DNA from: Phycisphaerales bacterium
GTDB lineage: Bacteria > Planctomycetota > Phycisphaerae > Phycisphaerales > UBA1924
Direction: 5' to 3'
NCBI GenBank assembly: GCA_035627955.1
Contig: DASPKU010000015.1
Span: 1-64,000, forward strand
DNA: 64,000 nucleotides
Shown: positions 25,766 through 35,954 of the stretch, one piece after another
Layout: each line of letters starts with the position of its first letter
Numbering within the stretch: position 1 is the first letter of the stretch
Notes under the pieces: generated by a model
The model's database searches: none
Told to the model about the DNA's origin: nothing
The model's input: the letters and a program-made list of their open reading frames with translations, nothing else
Translations under genes and position numbers: made by a program

Positions 25766-27946
25766 TTAGCACGAGCCCCCGCCCAGCACTCGGAAGAAGC
25801 TCTCGATGTCCTGGTCGGTGGCCGTGTCCCCGTCGCGGTTGAAGTCGGCGGAGCCGCAGGTCTCGCAGCACGTGCCGCCGATGCACGCGAAGAACGCCTC
25901 GATGTCCTGATCAGTGCCCGTATCGCCGTCGCCGTTGAAGTCGGCGCTGCATGACACGCCCTGGAACTCGCACGCGCCGATGTCCACCGCAGGCTCCTGC
26001 CCGGGCACCGCGTCCATCATGCTGGTGTCATCGATACGCCGCGCCACCCCGCCCGCATCCAGGGTGACATTCGCCGGAAGCACCGCCGCGTTGCCGGCAT
26101 CAATAAGGGGCGACGCCGGTGCCAGCCGCAGGTCGCCCAGCTCATCATCGGCTGTCCGCCAGACGCCGTCGGGGCCCGCCGAGGGCATCCGCACGAACCG
26201 CGGGTCCACCTGCATGTCCCCCGGCCCGGTCACGCCCGTCCCCACATCCGAGTACGAGATGTTCGACGACCCGCTCACATCCGACGGCGCGTTGTCCCAG
26301 ATCACCGAGTTGGCGATCGTCGAAGGCACCGCCGCCATCGTGTGCACGCCGCCGCCGCGGGCATCAGCCGCCGTCGACCGGTTGGCCACGATCGTCGAAT
26401 TCACGATGGTCGGCGTCGAGAGGACTGCGTTGGCGACCCCGCCCCCACGCTCGGCTTCGTTCCCCACAATCACGCACCCCACCATCGTGGCCGACGTGTG
26501 GAACCCGTTGAGCACGCCGCCGCCCCACCCCTGATCCACCCACGTCGCCTTGTTCCGCGTGATGATCGAGTTCACGATCAGCGGCGATTCGCCCTCGACA
26601 TAGATCCCGCCGCCGCCCACGCCGGCGATGTTCGAATCCACGATGCAGTCAGCGATCACAGAGTTCGAGAAGTACGCGCTGATCCCACCCCCCACCGGGA
26701 ACTGCCCGCCCGAGGCGATGTTCCGCTCGATGGTGCAGCCATGGGCCGACGCGCGGCTCATTAGGATGTACAGCCCGCCCGCCTCATTCGCAACATTGTC
26801 GCGGATGACGCAGCGCACCACCCGCCCCGTACTGTCCTCGTTGAAGTACACGCCCCCGCCAAAGGTCGCCTGGTTGGCTGCGAACACGCAGTCCACCACC
26901 AGCGGGTCGCCGCCGGTGGCCCAGAACCCCCCACCGCCGCTCCCGCCGCCGCCGCCCGAGCCCTCGAGGTCATCCAGCGGCCCCGCGAGGTTGTTGGTGA
27001 ACGTGCACTCGCGCACCGTTGGGTTCGCGAACTTGGCCGCGACACCCGCCCCGCCCGTGTGCGCGATGTTGTAGCTGAAGGTGGACCGCAGGATCGTGGG
27101 GCTGCTGCCCTCGGCGGTGTACATCCCCGCCCCGAAGTTCGCGAGGTTGTACGTGAACAGCGAATCCTCCACCCGCGCACCCACATAGCTCCGCGAGTAC
27201 GCCCCCGCCCCCTCCTGCGGCGTCTCGTTCCGCGTGAACACGCACCGCGTCGCCACCGTCTGCGACTGGAAGTGCATGTACAGCCCGGCCCCCAGCAGCC
27301 CGCCGTAGTTCCGCCGGAACGTGCACGCGACCAGCGTCGAACTGCCGTGGTCGTTCACCGCGCCGTGGTTGCTGGCGTAGTTGTCCTCGAAGATGATGTT
27401 CTCAAAGTGCGGGTAGGAGTCGTAAACGTTGACACCGCTGCCCTGGTCCTGGCTCTCGGGCGTCGCGCCCAACGCCGCGCCGTTCGCGTGCCCGCCGCTG
27501 ATCGTGAACCCATCCAGCCTGCACGTCCCCAGCCCGACCGCGACTACCACGTGGTACGCGTTGTCCGCGCGGTTGGCCCAGTTCGGCGCGTCGTTGCCCA
27601 GCAGGTCGCCCGACAGCACCGTCACGTTGCTTGCCCAGTCGCGCTGCTCGCGCGCAGTTTCGGTCCCGGCGAACCCGCCATACAGGTTCACCCCCGTCTT
27701 GAGCGCAAAGCTTGCCGTCCGAGCAGTCCCCGGCCGGTACGTACCCGCCGCCACCCAGATCTCATCCGAAGGCGCCGCCCCGTTAAGCGCCGCCTGCAGA
27801 TCGGTGTAGGCGTTGGCCCACGAGGTGCCGTTGTTCCCGCCCGTGGCCGCGTGGTTGACGTAAATCACAACGCCCATGGCGTTTACGCCAAAGGTCGTCG
27901 CGGCTAACGCCGCCACTAAGGCCGGGGTGACATGTCGTGCACTCAT
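25766..27946 (-). CDS. Secreted right-handed beta-helix protein with dockerin-like C-terminal tail
   Basis: 726 residues from the ATG at 27946. A signal peptide (MSARHVTPALVAALAATTFG) is followed by IYVNHAATGGNNGTSWANAY, the usual opening of polymorphic outer-membrane/parallel beta-helix proteins. Then come about 450 residues of repeats of the type 'NSxITxNxAxxGGGVxN'. The last 60 residues hold two Ca-binding-like loops, DFNGDGDTGTDQDIEAFF and DFNRDGDTATDQDIESFF, with paired Cys. I know this tail from planctomycete secreted proteins, where it is thought to act in anchoring or sorting. Function beyond an extracellular or surface location is unknown. Confidence 0.85.
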   Translation of the reverse strand: MSARHVTPALVAALAATTFGVNAMGVVIYVNHAATGGNNGTSWANAYTDLQAALNGAAPSDEIWVAAGTYRPGTARTASFALKTGVNLYGGFAGTETAREQRDWASNVTVLSGDLLGNDAPNWANRADNAYHVVVAVGLGTCRLDGFTISGGHANGAALGATPESQDQGSGVNVYDSYPHFENIIFEDNYASNHGAVNDHGSSTLVACTFRRNYGGLLGAGLYMHFQSQTVATRCVFTRNETPQEGAGAYSRSYVGARVEDSLFTYNLANFGAGMYTAEGSSPTILRSTFSYNIAHTGGAGVAAKFANPTVRECTFTNNLAGPLDDLEGSGGGGGSGGGGFWATGGDPLVVDCVFAANQATFGGGVYFNEDSTGRVVRCVIRDNVANEAGGLYILMSRASAHGCTIERNIASGGQFPVGGGISAYFSNSVIADCIVDSNIAGVGGGGIYVEGESPLIVNSIITRNKATWVDQGWGGGVLNGFHTSATMVGCVIVGNEAERGGGVANAVLSTPTIVNSTIVANRSTAADARGGGVHTMAAVPSTIANSVIWDNAPSDVSGSSNISYSDVGTGVTGPGDMQVDPRFVRMPSAGPDGVWRTADDELGDLRLAPASPLIDAGNAAVLPANVTLDAGGVARRIDDTSMMDAVPGQEPAVDIGACEFQGVSCSADFNGDGDTGTDQDIEAFFACIGGTCCETCGSADFNRDGDTATDQDIESFFRVLGGGSC

Positions 27947-28161
27947 GCAGGTCAAGGCCAGTCTAACCGACTGGGCCACCACGGCCCAGGGTTTGTCCAA
28001 GATCGGCGATCCGAGGCTCCTGATCTCCGCAGACAGCAGAAGACGGGTTGCCCACACGCCATCCCCAGGATGTTTTTGCGCATGTCTGAACTGCACCCGG
28101 GGGTCTATCCGATAACACCCGCTGATCCCCCCACCTCGCGGGATCTCTTATAAGGATCAGC

Positions 28162-30693
28162 GTGCCCCAGCCGTCCCCCCAACCCGAGCAGAACCCGCAC
28201 CCACGCCAGACATGGCGTGACGTGTGGCAGGTCCCCGTCCTGGGGGCCTCGGTCCTGCTGCTGGCCGGGGGTCTCGCGGCCGCGTTCGTCACCCGCCCCA
28301 AGCCCGATCTGAACGCCGGCATGCAGGGTGCCAAGCAGCAGATCGAGGCCCGGGCCTACGAGGACGCCCTCCGCATACTCAACGACGACGTCCTGCCCGG
28401 CATCAGCAAGGGCACGCTCACGCCCGACCAGCGCCGCGAGTTCCACCTCCTCCGCGCCCGGGCGCTCTACCTCGGCCAGAAAGAACTCAACCTCGACCGC
28501 GCCGAGAACCACCGCGCCATCGTCTCCGAGTACATGGAGGCCGAGCACCTCAACGCGGCGCTCACGGAGCATGATCAGCAGTACCTCTGCACCTCGCTGC
28601 TGGCGCTAGGCGAGGTGGAGCGGGCTGTCCGCCGGGTGCAGAACCTGCCCGACTCGTCACGCGAGGCCCGCACCGCGCTCATCAAGCGTTGCATCGACGC
28701 GGCCACCACCGCCAGGCCCCCGAACCCCACTCTCGCCCTTGACCTGATCACCTTCCTGACCGGCGACGCGCAACTCTCGCTCGAGGACCGCGCCTGGGCG
28801 CTCGCCCGCCAGGGACGCGTGCTGCTGGCGCAGGGCTACGCCTCAGAGGCCGTGGGCAAGATCGTCAAGTCGCTCCCGCGCCTCGACGGCGCCAGCCCCG
28901 CGATGCTTGGGGAGATCCACTACACGCTCGCCCGCGCGTTCGAGAAGCAGAACGAGCTCGAGGAGTCGGCCCAGGAGTTGGACAAGGCCGCGGCCCTGCT
29001 CGAATCCGGCAGCCCGCTCATCCCATCGCTCACGCTGCTCCAAGGCCAGATCTACCATCGCAAGCCGGGCCTCGGCTCGGCCCGCGACCGTTACCAGGCG
29101 ATCATCAACAAGTTCGCGCACTCGCCCGAGCTTGTCGGTGCGCTGCTCGGCATGGGGGAGGTCGAGGCCGAAACGCTGTTCGCTCAGGACAACGGCCAGG
29201 ACCGCGGCGAGGGCGGCGACGCCGCGGGCGCCCTCACCCGCTCCCTGGACTACTACACGCGCGTCGTGGAGCTGGTCCGCACCTCCCCGTCATCCCCCGA
29301 CGGCGCCGCCGTCACCCCAGATCGCATCGGCGAGAGCCTGCTGGCCCGCTGCCGCGAGCAGGTGGAGGCCCGCAAGCCCGACTACCGGCGTGCCCTCCAG
29401 TTCGCTGATCTCGGGGAGCAGCTGTTCGGAGTCGATAAAGCGCCGCCCGAGCTGCTGCTGGTGCTCGCCCAGGTGCACCAGGAGCTCGCAGAAGAAATTC
29501 TCGCCAGCGCTACCGCCAAGGGCGGCGTGCTCAGCCTGGCCGACGCCGACCCGGCCACCCAGCGTGAAGCCCGCGAGCACCTGGTCCGCGCGGGCGAGTA
29601 CTACCGCAACCACGCCGCACGTGTCGTCGCCGCGAACGTCGGCCTCTACGGCGAGTCCCTCTGGGCCGCGGCCGACGTCTTCGACCGCGCCGGAGACACC
29701 GACGCCGCCATCAGCGCTTTCCAGCAGTTCGCCGCCGACTTCCCCACCGACGTCCGTCAGCCGGAGGCCAGCTTCCGCCTCGCCCAGTGCTATCAGGCCC
29801 GCGGCGATCTCGAACTCGCCGCGAAGATCTACCGCACCCTCATCGCGGGGCGCGATAAGGGCGAGCAGGCCGGCCCGTTCGCCGATGCCAGCTATGTCCC
29901 CCTCGCGCAGACGCTGCTGACCGATGCGGACCATGCGAACGACGCCGACGCCGAGAACCTGCTGGTCTCGGTGGTCAACGGCGCCCTGGGCGGCACCCGC
30001 GCGCCCGCGTTCCGCGACGCCCTCCGCGAGCTCGGCCAGCGCTACTACGTCAGCGGCCGCCACGAACGCGCCATTGAGCGCTTCGAGGAGTTCCTGACCC
30101 GCACCGCTCAGGATGGCACGGCTACGCCCCCCGGCGCGGTTGAGAGCGTGCGCTACAAACTCGCTGATTCCTACCGGCTTTCCGCCGCCGGGCTGGCCGC
30201 GCAGCTCGCGAGCGGTGCAATGCCCGACGGTGAACGCCGTGGTAAAGAAGAAGCGCGCGAGAGCCGGCTCCGCGCCGCCTCCGCAGCGTTCGAGCAGGTC
30301 CGCACCGCCCTCGAGGCCCGCTCCCACCGCACCGCCCTCGAAGACCTCTACCTGCGCAACAGCTACTACTACCTCGGCGCCTGCGCCTTTGACCTCAAGG
30401 ACTACACCGGCGCGATCGCCCACTATGACGCCGCACGCGAGCGCTACCCCAAGGACCCGGCGTCGCTCGTGGCCCTGGTGCAGGTGGTCAGCTGCTACCT
30501 CGCGCAGGGCGATGTGGCCAAGGCCGCCCTCGCGAACCAGCGGGCGCAGCGTTTCTACGACTCGATCCCCGCGAGCGCGTGGGAGGACCCAAACCTCCCG
30601 ATGACGCGTGCCGACTGGAAGCAGTGGCTCGATGCTAAGGACGAGCTCCGGCGTGCCGGCGAGGGCGCCACCGCGGGGGTGAAGGACGAGTAG
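28162..30693 (+). CDS. Membrane-anchored TPR-repeat protein
   Basis: 843 residues from a GTG with AAGGA upstream. A 35-residue Pro-rich cytoplasmic head is followed by a single membrane segment (about 27-47). The rest is helical TPR-like repeats, for example about 50-130, 230-330 and 480-790, ending in a Lys/Glu-rich tail. TPR arrays usually mediate protein contacts. The gene precedes a flagellar chaperone and a FleS/FleR-type regulator pair on the same strand, which hints at a role in flagellar or envelope assembly. No enzyme motif is seen. Confidence 0.8.
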   Translation: MPQPSPQPEQNPHPRQTWRDVWQVPVLGASVLLLAGGLAAAFVTRPKPDLNAGMQGAKQQIEARAYEDALRILNDDVLPGISKGTLTPDQRREFHLLRARALYLGQKELNLDRAENHRAIVSEYMEAEHLNAALTEHDQQYLCTSLLALGEVERAVRRVQNLPDSSREARTALIKRCIDAATTARPPNPTLALDLITFLTGDAQLSLEDRAWALARQGRVLLAQGYASEAVGKIVKSLPRLDGASPAMLGEIHYTLARAFEKQNELEESAQELDKAAALLESGSPLIPSLTLLQGQIYHRKPGLGSARDRYQAIINKFAHSPELVGALLGMGEVEAETLFAQDNGQDRGEGGDAAGALTRSLDYYTRVVELVRTSPSSPDGAAVTPDRIGESLLARCREQVEARKPDYRRALQFADLGEQLFGVDKAPPELLLVLAQVHQELAEEILASATAKGGVLSLADADPATQREAREHLVRAGEYYRNHAARVVAANVGLYGESLWAAADVFDRAGDTDAAISAFQQFAADFPTDVRQPEASFRLAQCYQARGDLELAAKIYRTLIAGRDKGEQAGPFADASYVPLAQTLLTDADHANDADAENLLVSVVNGALGGTRAPAFRDALRELGQRYYVSGRHERAIERFEEFLTRTAQDGTATPPGAVESVRYKLADSYRLSAAGLAAQLASGAMPDGERRGKEEARESRLRAASAAFEQVRTALEARSHRTALEDLYLRNSYYYLGACAFDLKDYTGAIAHYDAARERYPKDPASLVALVQVVSCYLAQGDVAKAALANQRAQRFYDSIPASAWEDPNLPMTRADWKQWLDAKDELRRAGEGATAGVKDE

Positions 30694-30746
30694 ACGTTCG
30701 ATCACTTGAACAAAGACGCCGGGGGACCCGGCGAGGAAGGTCACGG

Positions 30747-31328
30747 ATGACCAGCTTCAAGCCTCACGCAGGCGCCTCACAATCACACCCACCGGCCCAG
30801 CCGCACGCCAGCGGTGCGCACCCGCGGACGCACGCGCCCGCCGCGACCGCCGCGCACACCACCGGCCACACGCCGGAGAACTGCGAGTCGTGCGTGCGCG
30901 AGTACCTCGCGGTGCTCACGCAGCAGCGGGCGCTCCTGGGCGAGCTCGACGCTCTCAGCCAGCGGCAGTCGCTGCTCATCGACGAGCCCGTGCTCGAGCC
31001 GCTGCTGATGGTGCTCGAAGAGCGCCAGCAGGTGATCGACCGCATCACGCAGACGGCCCGTCTGGTGGAGCAGCTCCGCCCGCAGTGGGACCGCACGCGC
31101 GACCACGTGCCCGAGGCGCACCTGCGGCAGGTCGAGCGCGAGCTGGAGGCCGTGAGCTCGCTCGCCGAGCAGGTGCAGAAGCGTGACGAGCGCGACCACG
31201 CCCGCCTCAAGCAGCGGCTGGAGGGCGTCACCAGCGAGCTCGCCGGCCTGGCCACCTCCAAGAAGGCCGCGAACGCGTACACGCCGCAGCAGACCGTGCT
31301 CCCCCGCTTCCAGGACCGAAAGGGCTGA
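30747..31328 (+). CDS. FlgN-like flagellar export chaperone
   Basis: 193 residues. The first 45 are His/Pro/Ala-rich and disordered. The rest is helical coiled coil, with LDALSQRQSLLIDEPVLEPL and LMVLEERQQVIDRITQTARL, the 'L..L..RQ..I..I' pattern of FlgN, which holds hook-filament junction proteins FlgK and FlgL before export. It overlaps the next gene by one base and precedes flagellar regulators, which supports the call. FlgN sequences are poorly conserved, so another coiled-coil chaperone remains possible. Confidence 0.6.
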   Translation: MTSFKPHAGASQSHPPAQPHASGAHPRTHAPAATAAHTTGHTPENCESCVREYLAVLTQQRALLGELDALSQRQSLLIDEPVLEPLLMVLEERQQVIDRITQTARLVEQLRPQWDRTRDHVPEAHLRQVERELEAVSSLAEQVQKRDERDHARLKQRLEGVTSELAGLATSKKAANAYTPQQTVLPRFQDRKG

Positions 31329-32256
31329 TGAGCAGCGTCGCCGCCACAACCTCTGCCGCCGCGCACACGCTGGGCCCGGCTGACCTCGCCGAGCTGATGG
31401 GCGCGTTCAACGACGTCACCGCCAAGCTCCAGGCCTCGCACGAGCAGCTGCGCGCCGAGGTTGCACGCCTCACCCGCGAGCTGGGCGAAGCGAACGCTGC
31501 CTTGGAGCGCTCCCGCCGCCTCGCGGCCCTGGGCGAGATGGCCGCGGGCATCGCCCACGAGATCCGCAACCCCCTGGGCTCGGTGCGGCTCTACGCCCGC
31601 ATGCTGGAGCAGGACCTGACCGACCGGCCCGGCGAGCAGGGCATCGCGCTCAAGATCGCCGGCGCCGCCCGTGTGATGGACGGCATCGTCAACGACGTGC
31701 TCACATTCTCCCGCGAGTTCCGCCTCCGCCCGCAGCCGATCGACGTGCCCGACCTGTACGACCGTGTGCTCGAATCCTGCTGCCACGACGGCGTGCCGGG
31801 CTGGAAACACGTGACGGTCGTGCGCAAAGACCGCGGCGCCAACCTGCCCGGGTTCGAGGCCGACCACAGCCTGCTGCAGCAGGCCCTTGTCAACGTCGTG
31901 CGCAACGCCTTCGAGGCCATGGCCGACGTGCCCGACCGCACGCACGCGCTCACCCTCGCAGCTTCCGCCTGTGACACCGAGTCGATCGTGCTCAGCATCC
32001 GCGACACCGGCCCGGGTATCCGCCCCGAGGTCGTGGATCGCATGTTCAACCCGTTCTTCACCACCCGCAACACCGGCACGGGCCTGGGCCTCGCCATCGT
32101 GCACCGCATCATCGACGCCCACGCCGGTCGCGTGAGCGTGGCCAACAACGACGACGGCCCGGGGGCCACCGTCCGCATCGAACTCCCCCTGCGGGTCGCC
32201 CCCGCCGCGACCCCCGCCCCCACCACAGACCCGATCCACGTTCTGGAGACTGTCCG

Positions 32257-32260
<4 letters not shown>
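31328..32260 (+). CDS. Sensor histidine kinase, FleS/FlrB/FlgS type
   Basis: 310 residues with no membrane segment, so cytoplasmic. An N-terminal helical region (about 15-70) is followed by the HisKA H-box GIAHEIRNPLGSVRLYARML (phospho-His near residue 78). The HATPase region has the N-box VNVVRNAFEAMA, G1 box IRDTGPGI and G2 GTGLGLAIVHRII. The gene ends in a 4-nt overlap with a sigma54 activator gene and is followed by flgBC-fliE. That is the layout of the flagellar checkpoint kinase pairs FleS-FleR and FlgS-FlgR, which sense completion of the basal body or export gate. Confidence 0.88.
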
Positions 32261-33786
<1,526 letters not shown>

Positions 33787-33797
33787 CCGAAGGGGGA

Positions 33798-33947
33798 TTG
33801 AACCACAGAGCCCACAGAGCACACAGAGGAAGGCGGCTGAATCGGATTTGAAGCACTCACCTGCCGCTCAGCGACCAACCTCCCTGACTTGGCTTGGTTC
33901 TGATCCACGTGCCTCCCTCTGTGCCCACTGTGTGCTCTGTGGTTCAA
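33798..33947. repeat. CACAGAG palindromic element E, between the sigma54 activator gene and flgB
   Basis: The left arm at 33798-33837 (TTGAACCACAGAGCCCACAG onward, three heptamers) and the right arm at 33911-33947 are near reverse complements through GAACCACAGAGCACACAG, with one swapped copy. This is the only copy in the plus-strand cluster. A sigma54-like promoter starts 13 nt after it. Confidence 0.88.
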
Positions 33948-33960
33948 ACCCATCTTCGTT

Positions 33961-33976
33961 CGGCACAGGTCTTGCA
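33961..33976 (+). promoter_or_regulatory. Sigma54-like -24/-12 promoter before flgB
   Basis: CGGCACAGGTCTTGCA matches the sigma54 consensus TGGCACG-N4-TTGCA except at the first base and the G before N4, and has exact GG-N10-GC spacing. The predicted start of transcription (about 33987) would fall on the flgB GTG at 33988, giving a leaderless message and leaving the GCAGGAA upstream of the GTG untranscribed. This raises doubt, but the match is strong. Confidence 0.45.
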
Positions 33977-33987
33977 GGAACCCCACC

Positions 33988-34431
33988 GTGATCGATGGCC
34001 TCCACAACGCCGGCGCCCTCCCCGTCCTGGAGAAGGTTCTCCAGTTCTCCGGCCAGCGCCAGAAGCTCCTCGCCCACCACGCGGCCAACATCGATACCCC
34101 CGACTTCCGCCCCCTGGACGTCTCGGTCACCAGCTTCCAGCACGCCCTCGCCCGCGCCGTCAAGGAGCGCCGCGAGGCCACCGACGGCAGCACCGACCAG
34201 GCCCCGCTTGAGTTCCAGGGCACCCGCGAGGTGCAGGTCGGGCGTGACGGCCGCCTCACCCTCACGCCGCGCACCCCCACCGGCAACATCCTCTACCACG
34301 ACCGCAACAACCGCGATGTCGAGCGCCTGATGCAGGGCATCGCCGAGAACGGCCTGATGTACAAGGCCACCGTCGACCTCATCCGGCGCGAGCACGACCT
34401 CCTCCGCACCGCCATCAGCCAGCGAGTCTGA
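33988..34431 (+). CDS. flgB: FlgB, proximal rod protein
   Basis: 147 residues from a GTG with AGGAA about 8 nt before it. It has the rod-protein opening LEKVLQFSGQRQKLLAHHAA with NIDTPDFRPLDVS, and a C-terminal helix MYKATVDLIRREHDLLRTAI. FlgB with FlgC, FlgF and FliE forms the proximal rod that joins the MS-ring to the distal rod. It heads the flgB-flgC-fliE cluster, which is split from the main flagellar operon here. Confidence 0.95.
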   Translation: MIDGLHNAGALPVLEKVLQFSGQRQKLLAHHAANIDTPDFRPLDVSVTSFQHALARAVKERREATDGSTDQAPLEFQGTREVQVGRDGRLTLTPRTPTGNILYHDRNNRDVERLMQGIAENGLMYKATVDLIRREHDLLRTAISQRV

Positions 34432-34475
34432 CCGCACGCGCAGAAACGACCGCGCAGAACTAGCAGGAGACGCGC

Positions 34476-34895
34476 ATGTACGGCGCACTGGATATCTCGG
34501 TCAGCGGCATGATCGCCCAGCGCGCCCGCCTGACCGCCATCTCGGCCAACATCGCCAACCGCACGGCCGTGCACGCCGACGGCACCCCCTACCGCGCCCG
34601 CCACGTCATCATGGCCCCCGGCGACCCCACCGCCCGCGACCCCCAGGGCCGCCGCCTGGGCGTGCACGTCTCCGAGATCCAGATCGACCAGACCCCCTTC
34701 CGCATGCGCTGGGCGCCCAATGACCCGCGGGCGATCAAGGACGGACCGCAGAAGGGCTACGTGCAGGAAAGCAACGTCAACCCGGTCATGGAGCAGGTCA
34801 ACCAGCTCGAGGCGACGCGGGCCTATGAGGCCAACGCCGTCGCTGCCGAGGCGACCAAGGCCATGATCGGGCAGGCACTCCGCTTGCTTGGGTAA
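34476..34895 (+). CDS. flgC: FlgC, proximal rod protein
   Basis: 139 residues, normal for FlgC. The N-terminal rod signature is LDISVSGMIAQRARLTAISA with NIANRTAVHADGTPYRAR. The C-terminal part YVQESNVNPVMEQVNQLEAT with RAYEANAVAAEATKAMI is the FlgC form of the rod/hook coiled coil. AGGAGA precedes the ATG. It lies 44 nt after flgB. Confidence 0.96.
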   Translation: MYGALDISVSGMIAQRARLTAISANIANRTAVHADGTPYRARHVIMAPGDPTARDPQGRRLGVHVSEIQIDQTPFRMRWAPNDPRAIKDGPQKGYVQESNVNPVMEQVNQLEATRAYEANAVAAEATKAMIGQALRLLG

Positions 34896-34960
34896 ACTGG
34901 AACCGTTCGTGACGAGCCCCGAACGCGGTGAGGGGTTCCGAGCTTCTCGAAGGATCGACC

Positions 34961-35323
34961 ATGGCAGACCCACTCGGGCTCATCGGCGGCAACGGCGGGA
35001 TCAACCCGTCGGCCTACCCGCGCCCGTTCATCAAGGGCCCCGGCGGAGCGGGGGCACCCGGAGCGGCGGACGCCGCGGGCGCTGCGGGCGCGGCAACGCC
35101 CGGCGCCTCCTTCAAGGACGTGCTGCTGCAGAACCTCAACGAGGTCAACAGGGCCCAGCAGGACGCCACCCGCGCGGTGGAGGACCTGGCCACCGGCCAG
35201 CGGACCGACATCGAGGGCGTCATCCTCGCCACCCAGAAGGCCGACAACGCCTTCCGCATGCTCCAGGCCCTGCGCAACAAGGTCATGGACGCGTACGAGG
35301 AGGTGAAGCAGATCCGCACCTAA
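34961..35323 (+). CDS. fliE: FliE, MS-ring/rod junction protein
   Basis: 120 residues from the ATG at 34961, with GAAGGA upstream; an in-frame ATG 11 codons earlier is less likely. A Gly/Ala-rich first half is followed by the FliE core SFKDVLLQNLNEVNRAQQDA, then EGVILATQKADNAFRMLQAL and the terminal KVMDAYEEVKQIRT. FliE links FliF to the rod and is the first rod protein exported. It ends the flgB-flgC-fliE cluster. Confidence 0.94.
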   Translation: MADPLGLIGGNGGINPSAYPRPFIKGPGGAGAPGAADAAGAAGAATPGASFKDVLLQNLNEVNRAQQDATRAVEDLATGQRTDIEGVILATQKADNAFRMLQALRNKVMDAYEEVKQIRT

Positions 35324-35381
35324 CCCCTGGGGCTTGGTCGCTGGGGCAACCCTTCACGAAGTGCGATCAGGCGCAGAAAGA

Positions 35382-35402
35382 AAGCCACCGCTTTGGTGGC
35401 TT
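35382..35402. terminator. Hairpin between fliE and the thioredoxin gene
   Basis: An AAGCCACC / GGTGGCTT stem of 8 bp with a 5-nt loop lies between two convergent genes. It is flanked by A-rich sequence on the left (AGAAAGA) and a T-containing stretch on the right, so it could end transcription from both sides. The T run is weak. Confidence 0.5.
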
Positions 35403-35441
35403 CGTTCGTGCGCTCAGTACGCGGTTCGCCGAACAGGCCGC

Positions 35442-35906
35442 TCACCCAGCGTGCTGGTTCAGCCACTGCAGCAGCGCCCCCGCGTCCATGTAGCCCATGT
35501 TGCGGGCCAGCTCCCGTCCGTCCTTCATCAGAATCACCGTGGGCATACCGCGGATCTGCAGCTCCTTGGCGGCGGCGGGGTCCTTGTCCACATCCACCTG
35601 CACCGCCAGGCCGCGGTCCTTCATCCAGGCGGCCAGCTCGGGCTGCGGCCAGGTATCCCGCTCCATCGCCTTGCAGGGCGGGCACCACGTCGCGGTTGCG
35701 TCCACCAGCAGCAGGCGCGAGCCGGCCGCGCTCTTGGCCTCCGCGTAGCTCATAGGCGAGAAGAAGGCGGCGTGACCGCCGGACTCCGCCGCGCCGGCCG
35801 GCGCGGGGGTCGCAAGCGCGGTCTGCCTCTCGCGGCTCTTCTGCAGCACCACCGACCCGCCGATCACCACGCCGATGAACAGGATCACAATCAGCAGACG
35901 ACCCAT
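35442..35906 (-). CDS. Membrane-anchored thioredoxin-fold protein
   Basis: 154 residues. An N-terminal membrane anchor (about 3-20) precedes an Ala-rich linker and a thioredoxin domain with the redox motif ATWCPPCKAM near residue 74 and the cis-Pro loop IRGMPTVILM. It resembles the C-terminal domain of DsbD and TlpA-like periplasmic reductases and should act on disulfides outside the cytoplasmic membrane. GGAGGT lies 5 nt before the ATG. It stands alone on this strand, convergent with fliE and 48 nt downstream of a receiver gene. Confidence 0.88.
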   Translation of the reverse strand: MGRLLIVILFIGVVIGGSVVLQKSRERQTALATPAPAGAAESGGHAAFFSPMSYAEAKSAAGSRLLLVDATATWCPPCKAMERDTWPQPELAAWMKDRGLAVQVDVDKDPAAAKELQIRGMPTVILMKDGRELARNMGYMDAGALLQWLNQHAG

Positions 35907-35954
35907 GCGGCACCTCCGGTTGCGGCCCCCCTGTGGGCCGGCAGCTCAAGGGTA

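Noticed and set aside
29290-30744. Minus-strand open frame opposite the TPR gene
   Set aside because: Antisense shadow with no motif; the plus-strand TPR gene shows the expected helical repeats and ribosome site.
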